From Diabrotica undecimpunctata (lineage: Eukaryota; Arthropoda; Insecta; Coleoptera; Chrysomelidae): DNA of 64,000 nucleotides. Both the position numbers and the translations under genes were made by a program. Below the pieces are notes generated by a model, which was not told the DNA's origin, searched no databases, and saw only the letters and a program-made list of their open reading frames with translations. Each line of letters opens with the position of its first letter. Position 1 is the first letter of the stretch. Of this stretch, positions 43,571-54,695 are shown piece by piece. The stretch covers positions 116,724,049 to 116,788,048 of the forward strand of contig NC_092808.1 of assembly GCF_040954645.1 (NCBI RefSeq). Direction: 5' to 3'.

Positions 43571-44681
43571 TTAAAGCACTAATAAAAACAATACCAAGCG
43601 AAAAGCTGCTGTGAATTGTAAGACATTTTCAAAGGCTCACTGCTTGTTAATGGTGGAGAAAGGGGAAGCGCGACAGATAGTTACTGACACGAAGTAAGGC
43701 GCAGTAAGTCAGCAAGTGGATGGGTAGGGGGTACGGCAAGAACAAGTGCTGTTATTTATTCTTTATTATATCATTTTGTGAAAAACTGTACATAATGTAA
43801 TTTTTTCACTATTTTTCCCGAAATCAGCGTTAACAACAGTATGAAAATAAGTTATTAAATTTTAAACAATTTTTTGGTCGCAGACCTGTGTAATTGAAGG
43901 TAGTATGATTACGATAACTCACAATATATCTCGATCACTGCTGCACTATTTCACTGATTCTACTATACTTCACTAGTATCAAGCACAGAAGTTAATCAAA
44001 ATGAAGATACTTTACAACAATATTTAATCTAATATGGTATTAGATTTAGCAAGCGCCTTTACTCAAAGACTGTTCTGCCCAGAGTCTCTTTTCTTCCTCT
44101 CAAAATTTTACAAGCTTCCAAAAAAAAATGGAATATTCCCCACTCAAAAATGACAACTTGCCTAAAAGAAGGACAGTAAGTAACAAGACTCTTGTAGTTG
44201 GGAACCGTGAGAAAAGGTAAAACCTTTTGAATTAGGTTCTTTTAGAAAGATACTATAAAGAGCTTTTACGACTGTGTTTACCAAAATTATCAAAAAGGAT
44301 CCGCCTAGAACCGAAAAAAGTCAACAAAGTTCTACCATAAAATTATATTCTACTTCGGCCTCTTTTGATGAAGAACTCCGTGATAGTCGGTATGTTAAAA
44401 TAAAATTTGCTAAGGGATATCTATGCCGCATATCTATTTGCGGATACGGCCATGAGCGTTTCAGCAACAGAAGTGGGTAAAGGGATAAAAATTATTTACT
44501 ATTTTAACTATAAAAAAAATTTACACATATATGGAATGTTTAAAGGCATCCGGTGCTGTTAGGTATACAAAAATGCTGGTACTTCTAGTGTTAAGTGAAG
44601 TGAGTAGAGAAAAGATATCACCGCGTATCTTTCAACGTCTTATGGCTCTAGATAATTTAAGTACACATAGTTTATACTTAC
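43571..44681. other. Receptor intron, no element recognised
   Basis: Nothing could be assigned. The right end is the donor GTAAGT (complement of 44676-44681) of the large receptor exon. Confidence 0.45.
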
Positions 44682-45202
44682 TGTTTTATTCTTAGAAGTC
44701 GTTTGAAAAAATAAATCATCTCTTCAGAAATTTTACATTGACAATAAGTACAGTCTATTTCTTCTGATATATTACTATGTTTGCTATTTTCGTCCTTTAT
44801 TTTAACGATTTCTTCATTTAACATTCTAAGCAATAAAATATAATGCCACGTCACGTAGAAAAGACTAGATAATATGGCGTGACAAAACAAAGCACAATGC
44901 GGTATAATAAAGACGTACGTCATTATTGTTAGTGTTTGAGTGGCTGGAAAATGTCGAAAAATAATATATGAAATGTTATTATCGGAATTACGGATAATCC
45001 AATAACTTATACCATAAAACGTAAAAAAGATAATAACGTATAGATAAGAATATCTTTTATATTTTTCTCCTTGTCGCTTCATTTTTCGTATTAGATTTGT
45101 ACTCGCTGGTCTTGTATTCTCTACATATAAATCTCTCACACCTTTTTGAAGTTTTTGAACGTCACTAAAGTTACCAATCATGGACCCATACATCAATGAA
45201 AA
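44682..45202 (-). CDS. Odorant receptor, large N-terminal-half exon
   Basis: A 521-bp minus-strand exon. The acceptor is AAAATTTTAG just above 45202; phase 0 start; the donor GTAAGT follows two bases of a split codon. The peptide (about 173 residues) contains an amphipathic stretch (SDVQKLQKGVRDLYVEN), a first membrane helix (YSYLYVIIFFTFYGISYW), an extracellular-type loop with FRHFPATQTLTIMTY, and a second helix (IIPHCALFCHAILSSLFYV), then LLLRMLNEEIVKIKDEN and a Cys-rich loop. This is the organisation around helices 2 and 3 of insect odorant receptors. Its 3' partner exons are proposed at 13657-13561 and 1539-1438. The exon encoding the true N-terminus was not found to the right, so it is either beyond the window or unrecognised. 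Confidence 0.75.
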
Positions 45203-45540
45203 CTAAAATTTTAATTTAATAATTAACAAAATTAGTAGCAATCCGAAGATTGAGAACTTTTTTCTACTCAATAATTCATAATAATATATGGGGTAACCCA
45301 AGACATACGGCGCAGAAGGTGACAGGGCGCAATCGTTTTACATCACCACTGCTAATGTTAGAAGTGAAGCAGCTACGCTCTGATGTAGCTTAGTTCATAA
45401 TAAGCAAACCTCCTTAGCGCTTCTATTCATTGGATAAATATTTACTTAAATATCAATTTATATGTGATCCAGGTGGTATAAAAATATTTTCCGAATTCCT
45501 TCTTTGTGTTATTGAACTTTAAATTTAATAATCATTTTAG
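45203..45540. other. Receptor intron, unassigned
   Basis: No recognised content. Confidence 0.4.
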
Positions 45541-45783
45541 TCACAATAACTCCGCCTCCGGTAAATTCCGGGTAGATTAAGTAGCTCAATAAATGCCGGT
45601 GCCGGTCCCAAGCCCGGAATAAGGAGGGGGGTTGAGGCGATGGGCTAGCAACTCATCCCTTGTCAAAAGAAATAAATGCTAAAAATTTCGACCAAAAGCC
45701 TCGGAATACAAAGGATGGATCAAAACAACAAAGACGACACCGAACCAAACAAGCAGAAGCATTTAAAGAATTAGTAAAAAGAA

Positions 45784-45786
<3 letters not shown>
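45541..45786 (+). mobile_element. Probable RTE 5' leader remnant
   Basis: GGTGCCGGTCCCAAGCCCGG, then GGGCTAGCAACTCATCCC, a GC-rich leader I associate with the 5' ends of insect RTE LINEs. It is followed by a short frame (FDQKPRNTKDG). It is cut off by the TA array at 45787. Confidence 0.4.

Positions 45787-45826
<40 letters not shown>
45787..45826. repeat. (TA)n array, left target flank of element A copy 2
   Basis: Ends directly at the LTR. ATAT at 45823-45826 matches ATAT at 54464-54467, the likely target duplication. Confidence 0.96.
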
Positions 45827-45830
<4 letters not shown>

Positions 45831-47298
45831 ATGATGTAATGTTTGTTTGAATGATGAGCAATGAGTATTTTTAATAATATAATATATAGGGTTTTTATCG
45901 CGGTTCTCAAAGAATTAGCTTGTAAGTACTTTTTTAAATTATCTTTATTATAACTATTATGAAACACACATATATATCTAACCTAGCCAATGTAAATTTA
46001 AAATAAACTATCTTTAAATTGATGTTCTTATAAAACTAATTAAATTCTATAGACAATGTTAAATTTAAACAAACTATCTTCAAAATTGAAATTGTTATAA
46101 CACTAACTAAATTATATTAACAAAATTTTGTACCTTTCTTTCACTGAATGCCTAAATGAACTGTTTTCCACTATATATATTCTAATCACCACTGAATGTC
46201 TTCGTACTTCGGTTATACTTGTTTTTGTGAAATTTCTTTTTCCAATTATCAGCTTCTACCAATTTAAGATATATTTTTCTTCACCAGCATTTATACACCA
46301 CCAAGCAAACCAGCAAACAGCATTTATATTTATTCTTCTTTTCAATATACCAATATCCAATTATTATAAGTTGATTTATACTAATCTCCAACCATAATAT
46401 AATTTAATTTCTTCCAATATACTTTTTTTAATCTTCAATAATTATTTGTGTATAATTATAAATGTGCATTAAATTATATGCATAATTTTTAATCTTCATT
46501 TAACTCACTATATTAAACAATTGGACTATTTGTACTTGATTCACTGACTCCAACTAACTTTCATATTTCTTCCTAAACTTTTCTGACTGACTTCTTGAAA
46601 ATTCTGAACAATTTACTTCACTAACTAAATGTGTCTACTAACTTTTATAATGAACTGGCCTGACTTCTGACTAAAAACTGCCATCTTGAATCCAAATCAC
46701 GGGTATTTATATGTTTTTGGATATTCTAGAATCATCTGGTAAGAAATCATGTTCGATTTCGTTTTATTTCTTCGATATGGATGTTCTCGAAAAAAATATC
46801 TGTTCCATCCACCGACATAATCATTATTCCAGAATGTTCGACCGTAAACAATGGTCACACTCTGCACTCTGGAGAATTCGTTAATGTTCCATTGATAATT
46901 TTGTTGACATTTAGGCTTTTCAGATCAGAATAAACATTCAAATTAGTAACTAACACTCTAATTTAATAAAATACACAATTCAAACAATATATTATTATAA
47001 CCCCACTTTATATTCCCAATTATTTCCTAAAATGTCACTTGGAGAGTAAGTATATCTGTCTATCACTCACTGTATAGTTGGTTGCCTATGCACACGGCTC
47101 ACTTAAATATATTTACAACATTAAAATACAACTTTTTACAATTATTATATGCTAATTTATTAAAAATGCCCTCACATAAATATATTTTTATTAAATTCTC
47201 TAGTATATAACTTCTTAAAATAATCAAATACTTTTTTATATCTAATATTATGTAGTATATAACTTATAAATTATTTTCTATAAACCCCAATCGTCACA
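45827..47298 (-). repeat. Element A copy 2, 3' LTR
   Basis: 1472 bp; on the minus strand it starts TGTGACGATTGGGG and ends CATCATAACA. TATA box on the complement of 46704-46711. Confidence 0.94.
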
Positions 47299-47870
47299 AT
47301 ACCCCAAAATAATATTTAAAATAAATAATTTACTTATTATTTTTTTAAATATTAATTTTCTCATACTAATACATAATTATTTAAAATGTGTTAAATACAT
47401 CCCTGTTCGCTGTCTATGTCAAAGCAGAGAACAACGGAGCACAGTTCGGCTATTCTATGGTCAAACTGTCATGTCAAATGAAGCAATGGATGCGATATCA
47501 GAGAATAAAATATAACCTTAATTAAAAATATAATCGATATGGTGTTCTGTTTATTTATAGACAAAATCTAGGAATTATTTCCATTCAAAATAACTTTCAT
47601 CAATATAAATTGGTAAGTTTTTTCACTTTATTATATTAGAAAGACATTTTTATAGCAATTATAGTATCAATTTTGTGTCTAACCCCAAATTATGATTTTT
47701 AGGGTACAAATTAATTTCCATATATACAAAATTCAACAAGTATGATGTCAAATTGATTCAAAATAATGAAATCTACCATCTTCCATTTAACAAATCAAGT
47801 CTATTGAATAAAATGGATATATCAGTAAGTTATTAGTGTTATTATATTTGTGTTAAAGGTATAGAAATCA

Positions 47871-50800
47871 TTATTCAATCTCTTCATGATATTGAAAAAT
47901 GTCGTTGATATGAAACATGCCTCTTAGTCTGTTCTCTGCATCTATTAACACATAACTATTTAGTCCATTCTGATTTTCAATTATGTATGGACCTTCAAAC
48001 ATTGGTTGAAATTTCTTACAACGATTTTCTTTAACATTACTTTTTCTAAGTGAACGAATTAACACTAGGTCTCCTTTTTGAAATGTGATTGGTTTTTTTA
48101 TATTTCGATTTTGTCTTCTGATATATTTTTCAGCTTTCCTCCTAATTCGGTTATTCACTTTCTGCATTACTTGTTCTAACATATCCTGATTATATTCACT
48201 AATCCACTTTCTGTTTCCTATATGGCCAAACATTAAATATTCTGGTACTTTCTCTGTAATCAAATTATGTGTATTATTTAAAAAATACTCTACTTGTGGT
48301 ATATGTTGCTGCCAAGTTTCGTGTTGATTTTGGCACAGTATCCTTAAATATTTTATAACTTCTTTAATATATCTTTCTGCAGGATTTGCCTGAGGATGTC
48401 TGATACTTGTAAAATGAATGTTGATTCCCTTTTTCTCACAAAATGTCCGAAATTTTTGGTTGTTAAAATATGTAGCATTATCTATTATGCAATTTCTAAA
48501 TGGTCCTATTTCTTCGAAAAATTGATTAATATATAATTTTAATGTTTTAACATTTGTTCTAGAGCAGGGATATAGTTTAATAAATTTTGTATATAAATCA
48601 ACTATCACTAGTATATGCTTTTTTCCTGTTGGACTGAGAACTAAATTTGAAATAAAATCCATGGAAACTGTATTTAGTTTTTCATATACAACATTAGATT
48701 TATATGTGTTCTGGTTTTTGAAATTCTTTTCTTTGTTTAGTTGACATATTGGGCATTGGGTAGTAATTTCTTTTGCTATACTTATGTCATTCTTTGCAAA
48801 ATAATTGTCCCTAAATAGCATCCATAGCTTTCTTGAACCAATATGCATATAATTGTTATGTAAATTTTTCAATATTTTCTTTGCTAAAGTTCTAGTTATT
48901 ACATATAATTCTATGCCATTTATTATTTTATAATATACCCCATCTTTCCTAAGGACTTTTTGTTTTTCACTCAAATTGATCTGATCTCTTATAATTTCTT
49001 CTTTAGAATATAATCCAGTACTTTCTACTAATTGATTTAATCCAATTTTTATTGTTCGCTGCCCTTTTTGTGGTGTATTTTCTAACCTTGATAAAGCATC
49101 TGCCACTATATTGGATTTTCCAGAAATGTATTTGATTTCAAAGCAGTATTCACTAAGTATTAGACTCCACCGATGTATTCTACTGTTTCCATATTTGTTA
49201 TTTAATATAGACGTTAAAGCTTGGTGATCTGTTTCTATTGTAAATTCATTACCCAACAAATAAAATCTTAATTTTGTGACACAGTGTATTATACTTGCTA
49301 GTTCTAATTCTGAAACTGAGTAACCCTTTTCATGTGGCTTTGTAATTCTTGAAATGAATTGTATTGGGTATTCGACCCCATCATGTATTTGTAATAATAC
49401 CCCTGATAATCTCTCTATTGATGCATCTGTTCTTAATATGAATGGCTGTGTGTAGTCAGGATAGTATATTTTCAAATTTGACAGAAAAATGTTTTTAATT
49501 TCTTGGAATGCTAGTTCTCTTCTCTGATCCCATCTCCATTTTACACCTTTTCTTAGTAGTTCAAGTAATGGAATTTCTTTTATACTTAGATCTGGTATCA
49601 TCCTTTTATAATAATTAATTATTCCAATAAATCCTCTTAAAGTTCTTAAATTGTGTGGTGTTTTATATTCCTGAATGACTTGTGTCCGTTCTGGATCCAT
49701 TTCGATTCCCTTAGTGTTAAGTTTATAACCTAGATATATGACTTCTTTTTGAAAAAATGTACATTTTTCTTGATTTATTTTTAGTCCAACTTTGTCTAAT
49801 CTATTTATTATAATTTTTAGGTGTTTCTCATGATCTTCAGCCGTTTTAGAAAAAATTAATATATCATCAATGTAGTGAATTACAAAATGTTCATATTGAT
49901 CCAAAATATCATGAAGACATCTACATAGAGCACTGCAAGATGATTGAAGTCCAAATGGTACTACTTTGAATTGATATACTACTCCATCTATCTGAAATCC
50001 TGTATACTGTCTACTTTTTCTTTCTAGAGGTATTAACCAGAAACTATGCTGTAAATCGATTTTAGTGAAAAATGACATTCCTGTAATTCTTCCTAATATT
50101 CCATCTATACTCATTGGTGCTTCAAATTGCGTTTCAGTAATCTTGTTAATATTCCTTGCATCCAAACATAACCTGATTTCACCTGATCTTTTTCGTACTA
50201 CTACTATGGGGTTAATAAAACGTGTGTCTGCCTTCTCAATGATCCCATCTTCTAACATATTATTAATTGTTTTGTTTACTTCTTCTCTGTATTTATATGG
50301 TATTGGGTATGATTTTGTTTTAAAATCTTTTTCTTCTTTAACTTTTATACTATGGATATAATTTTGTGCAATTCTATTTTCTTTATTGACAAGTCCCTTG
50401 TGTTGCTGCAATATGGAAATGACTATTGATTTATATTCTTCAGGGCAATTTAAAACTTTCATCATATCTTCTTCTTTACAATTAACATTATTCTTCATTA
50501 TGTACTCATTATTCCTTGCTTCCAATTTTACGCACTCCACCTCGTAGGCATCCATCTGCTTAAAATTTCCATTCCTTAAATATTCACTACAATAATTATT
50601 CTTTACATTCTTTTTGGGCATATCCCTATCATCAAAATACATTTCTTCTTCATAAACATCATTATTTTCTTTTAATAATATCCTATCAACTCTTATTCCT
50701 TCTTCTACCTCATCTTTCTGCATAAATTTAATTATTTGCCCTTCCAAAGTTACCATTCTTTCTTCAAAATCTATCTTTACTTTCTTCTTTTCCAATTCAT

Positions 50801-51059
50801 CATTTCCCATTAATATATCAACACATAAATCCTTGACAATAAATCCTTGCATATTAATTTCTTTATTAAGAATATTAATTTTAAAATTGGCTAGTTTATC
50901 AATTTCACCCAACTTCTTATTATTTGCACCAACAATTTTAATTTTTGGAATCTTTATTATATCTGATAATTTTAATGTATTAAAAATAAAATTCTCCGAG
51001 ACTAAAGTACTTTCTGAACCAGTATCTATCATAATCTTAATCATTTTATTTTTGGCCAA
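47871..51059 (-). CDS. Element A copy 2 pol, uninterrupted (1062 aa)
   Basis: Protease, RT, RNase H and integrase in one open frame. Protease DTGSE near residue 12; RT KIDLQHSFWLIPL near 333 and YIDDILIFSK near 396; RNase H RTDASIERLSG near 541; integrase zinc region with HNNYMHIGS and CPICQ near 735-775; DDE core MDFISN, IDNATYF, NPAERYIK near 800-895; C-terminus with FEGPYIIENQ, the GPY/F-type module. All motifs kept. The frame is open upstream of the nominal start (51059) to the gag end, consistent with frameshift expression. Because gag in this copy is broken, the fusion cannot be made from this copy alone. Confidence 0.94.
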   Translation of the reverse strand: MAKNKMIKIMIDTGSESTLVSENFIFNTLKLSDIIKIPKIKIVGANNKKLGEIDKLANFKINILNKEINMQGFIVKDLCVDILMGNDELEKKKVKIDFEERMVTLEGQIIKFMQKDEVEEGIRVDRILLKENNDVYEEEMYFDDRDMPKKNVKNNYCSEYLRNGNFKQMDAYEVECVKLEARNNEYIMKNNVNCKEEDMMKVLNCPEEYKSIVISILQQHKGLVNKENRIAQNYIHSIKVKEEKDFKTKSYPIPYKYREEVNKTINNMLEDGIIEKADTRFINPIVVVRKRSGEIRLCLDARNINKITETQFEAPMSIDGILGRITGMSFFTKIDLQHSFWLIPLERKSRQYTGFQIDGVVYQFKVVPFGLQSSCSALCRCLHDILDQYEHFVIHYIDDILIFSKTAEDHEKHLKIIINRLDKVGLKINQEKCTFFQKEVIYLGYKLNTKGIEMDPERTQVIQEYKTPHNLRTLRGFIGIINYYKRMIPDLSIKEIPLLELLRKGVKWRWDQRRELAFQEIKNIFLSNLKIYYPDYTQPFILRTDASIERLSGVLLQIHDGVEYPIQFISRITKPHEKGYSVSELELASIIHCVTKLRFYLLGNEFTIETDHQALTSILNNKYGNSRIHRWSLILSEYCFEIKYISGKSNIVADALSRLENTPQKGQRTIKIGLNQLVESTGLYSKEEIIRDQINLSEKQKVLRKDGVYYKIINGIELYVITRTLAKKILKNLHNNYMHIGSRKLWMLFRDNYFAKNDISIAKEITTQCPICQLNKEKNFKNQNTYKSNVVYEKLNTVSMDFISNLVLSPTGKKHILVIVDLYTKFIKLYPCSRTNVKTLKLYINQFFEEIGPFRNCIIDNATYFNNQKFRTFCEKKGINIHFTSIRHPQANPAERYIKEVIKYLRILCQNQHETWQQHIPQVEYFLNNTHNLITEKVPEYLMFGHIGNRKWISEYNQDMLEQVMQKVNNRIRRKAEKYIRRQNRNIKKPITFQKGDLVLIRSLRKSNVKENRCKKFQPMFEGPYIIENQNGLNSYVLIDAENRLRGMFHINDIFQYHEEIE

Positions 51060-51169
51060 AGCATTTATATAAATTAAATTAATAGATTCAATAATTTTCT
51101 CTTCATCTAAAGAAATAAATTCAGAAGGTTTTTCATAATAGCAATGGCCTAACTTGTAATTCAGAAAGT

Positions 51170-52848
51170 TTACTGCACAAAATTTTGATTATTAGAATTG
51201 TCAGATTGTATCTGACCACTTGGATCTGATGTCCTATGTCTTTCCCTACTATGACTTCTACTCACATTTTCCTGCCTTGTACTACTTCGTTCCCTGTCTT
51301 CGCAGCTTCTATTCCTTCGAACACAATTTACCTGTCTGTTATAGTTAGGTCGCTCTGTATTTTTTCTATTGTTAAAATCTTGTCTATTATTATTAGTACT
51401 GTTATTAAAATGTTGTCTATTATAATTAGTATTATTATTAAAATTTTGTCTATTATAACTAGTATTATTATTAAAGTTCTGTCTATTTGGATTACTGTTA
51501 TTATTATTAAAATTTTGTAAACTATCACCATACCTAGTATTATTGTTATATGATTGTCTATATTGTTGATTATCATTTTTATTATATTGAAAGTTATTAT
51601 TGTTTTTTCTGTTGTTCATACTTGTCATATTGCCTCTTTGTATTCTTTGAATAAAATTAATAAAACTATCTATTGTTTAAATATTTTGTACAGTTACGGT
51701 TTGCACAACATCAGCATCAAAATGTCTAGATACATTTAAGACTGTTTCATCCTCTCTAAGTGGTGGTTCTAAATATTTTGCAACTGTTATCAATTTCAAT
51801 GCATAATCTACCATATTTGATTTTAAATTTTGATTATACTTTCCAAAATATAGAATTTCTCTAAACTTTGCTTGCTCTAATTCACCCCAATAATAATTTA
51901 AAAATTTATTTTCAAATGTTTGAAAGTTATCTAAATCATTTTCAATACTAGCAAACCAAGTTGCTGCATTGTCATTTAATGTCATTCTAATATAATCTTT
52001 AATATCATTAATATTATTCACAAATCTTAATTTATGTTTTAAACTATTTATGTATACTCTAGGATGCAAATTTTTTATATTACCAGAGAATTTAATCCCA
52101 GTCTCATTTGTTAAATTTAAGTAAGGTCTCCCTATGTCTCTCATTTGTGAAATATCATCTATTCTCTGTTCCACATTTCTTATTTGATTACAATTTATTT
52201 GGATATTTTGTTGTATATCGTCTAATTTTTCTTCTGTGTTTCTCCTGTCTTCGTTAATTTTTACTTCTAAGTTACATTTTTGCAACTCTATTTTCTGTTC
52301 TATATCTATCTTATTATCTTGAATAATCCTCTTTACTTCTGTCCTCTCATTGTCTATCCTTTTCTTGTAGTCATTCCGTATACTTTTTATTTCATTTGCT
52401 ACTTTTTTCTCTGCAGTTTGAAGTTTTTTATCCATTTGTTTTTCTATTTGCTTTACAATTTTATTATTATTATCTTCTATTTTCTTTTCTAATTTTCTAT
52501 AATTCTCTTCCAATTTCTGTTCCATTTTTTTCATGTCCTCTTTGACTTCTTTTGAATTCTCTTCAATTTTTTTCGTATTCTCTTCCATTTTCTGTTCTAT
52601 TTTTTTATGTCTTCTTTGACTTCTTTTGAATTCTCTTCCATTTTTTTCGTATTCTCTTCCATTGTCTTGTTCATCTGCATCATTAATGACATCAAAGCTG
52701 CCATATTGACATTTTCCTCTCTTTCTGGATTCATTTCTGCAGTATCTTGTGGAACTTGAACTAAACTCTCCTCTTGTATAGGTTGTGTTTCTACTTCCAC
52801 ATCTTCTTCATTCTTTTTGTTTCTTGTACCTTTCTTTCCTTGAGACAT
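51170..52848 (-). pseudogene. Element A copy 2 gag, one shift and stop
   Basis: Starts at the same MSQGKKG as copy 1 (ATG complement of 52846-52848). A frameshift at about 52590-52600, in an A-run in the coiled-coil repeats, separates the first 83 codons from the rest. A second break is an in-frame TAA near 51677 after TVQNI. The last part (51628-51170) carries the Asn-rich repeats and Arg/Ser tail, with an additional segment (NKNDNQQYRQSYNNN) absent from copy 1. The coiled-coil repeat count differs between copies. Confidence 0.9.
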
Positions 52849-52968
52849 TTTGAGACTTTACTTCTTCAAATATAATTAAAAATAAAATCTATAATTTTTT
52901 CTTTCTAATGAAAATTAATTTAATTATATGAGAGCACTTATCTTCCCAAACTAATTCTTTTAAATAGA

Positions 52969-52988
52969 GAGCCCCACGTTGGGCGCCA
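52969..52988 (-). promoter_or_regulatory. tRNA-Lys(CUU) primer-binding site, copy 2
   Basis: Reverse complement reads TGGCGCCCAACGTGGGGCTC, identical to copy 1, three bases inside the 5' LTR. Confidence 0.85.
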
Positions 52989-52991
52989 AAT

Positions 52992-54460
52992 TGTTATGAT
53001 GTAATGTTTGTTTGAATGATGAGCAATGAGTATTTTTAATAATATTATATATAGGGTTTTTATCGCGGTTCTCAAAAAATTAGCTTGTAAGTACTTTTTT
53101 AAATTATCTTTATTATAACTATTATGAAACACACATATATATCTAACCTAGCCAATGTAAATTTAAAATAAACTATCTTTAAATTGATGTTCTTATAAAA
53201 CTAATTAAATTCTATAGACAATGTTAAATTTAAACAAACTAGCTTCAAAATTGAAATTGTTATAACACTAACTAAATTATATTAACAAAATTTTGTACCT
53301 TTCTTTCACTGAATGCCTAAATGAACTGTTTTCCACTATATATATTCTAATCACCACTGAATGTCTTCGTACTTCGGTTATCCTTGTTTTTGTGAAATTT
53401 CTTTTTCCAATTATCAGCTTCTACCAATTTAAGATATATTTTTCTTCACCAGCATTTATACACCACCAAGCAAACCAGCAAACAGCATTTATATTTATTC
53501 TTCTTTTCAATATACCAATATCCAATTATTATAAGTTGATTTATACTAATCTCCAACCATAATATAATTTAATTTCTTCCAATATACTTTTTTTAATCTT
53601 CAATAATTATTTGTGTATAATTATAAATGTGCATTAAATTATATGCATAATTTTTAATCTTCATTTAACTCACTATATTAAACAATTGGACTATTTGTAC
53701 TTGATTCACTGACTCCAACTAACTTTCATATTTCTTCCTAAACTTTTCTGACTGACTTCTTGAAAATTCTGAACAATTTACTTCACTAACTAAATGTGTC
53801 TACTAACTTTCATAATGAACTGGCCTGACTTCTGACTAAAAACTGCCATCTTGAATCCAAATCACGGGTATTTATATGTTTTTGGATATTCTAGAATCAT
53901 CTGGTAAGAAATCATGTTCGATTTCGTTCTATTTCTTCGATATGGATGTTCTCGAAAAAAATATCTGTTCCATCCACCGACATAATCATTATTCCAGAAT
54001 GTTCGACCGTAAACAATGGTCACACTCTGCACTCTGGAGAATTCGTTAATGTTCCATTGATAATTTTGTTGACATTTAGGCTTTTCAAATCAGAATAAAC
54101 ATTCAAATTAGTAACTAACACTCTAATTTAATAAAATACACAATTCAAACTATATATTATTATAACCCCACTTTATATTCCCAATTATTTCCTAAAATGT
54201 CACTTGGAGAGTAAGTATATCTGTCTATCACTCACTGTATAGTTGGTTGCCTATGCACATGGCTCACTTAAATATATTTACAACATTAAAATACAACTTT
54301 TTACAATTATTATATGCTAATTTATTAAAAATGCCCTCACATAAATATATTTTTATTAAATTCTCTAGTATATAACTTCTTAAAATAATCAAATACTTTT
54401 TTATATCTAATATTATGTAGTATATAACTTATAAATTATTTTCTATAAACCCCAATCGTC

Positions 54461-54463
<3 letters not shown>
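52992..54463 (-). repeat. Element A copy 2, 5' LTR
   Basis: 1472 bp. TATA box on the complement of 53869-53876. Differs from its partner at scattered single bases (for example CTAGCTTCAAAAT against CTATCTTCAAAAT). Confidence 0.94.

Positions 54464-54527
<64 letters not shown>
54464..54527. repeat. (TA)n array, right target flank of copy 2
   Basis: Uninterrupted TA repeat beginning directly after the LTR end. Confidence 0.96.
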
Positions 54528-54531
<4 letters not shown>

Positions 54532-54695
54532 TCTGACTGAGACCAAGAAAAAGGGAAAAGAAAATGAAGAGATAGGAGAATATATACATATCTACAGTGG
54601 AGTGAGTAAAGATAACAGAGCTAAGAGAGCAGTCTTCATTGCCATTCGAAAAAATATTAAAAACAATATTAAATCGCGGACTGAAGTAAATGAAC
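54528..54695 (+). pseudogene. LINE endonuclease, 5' piece (split by RTE)
   Basis: Reads LTETKKKGKENEEIGEYIHI, YSGVSKDNRAKRAVFIAIRK: the start of an apurinic-type endonuclease of a non-LTR element. It stops at 54695, where a minus-strand RTE is inserted, and resumes at 56551 with VGVYSPNED. Confidence 0.7.

Larger units (their letters stand above)
45827..54463 (-). mobile_element. Gypsy-type LTR retrotransposon, element A copy 2
   Basis: Minus-strand copy of element A: LTRs of 1472 bp each, 7165 bp apart, the tRNA-Lys primer site at 52969-52988, broken gag, intact pol. About ten substitutions separate the two LTRs, so it inserted earlier than copy 1. Its LTR is 116 bp longer than in copy 1, with an extra segment in U3. 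It lies in a (TA)n array like copy 1. Confidence 0.95.

Noticed and set aside
45541..54695. One RTE spanning the leader at 45541 and the endonuclease at 54528, split by element A copy 2
   Set aside because: Attractive because both are plus-strand LINE pieces, but TA arrays lie on both sides and the intervening N-terminal coding sequence is missing, so continuity cannot be shown.
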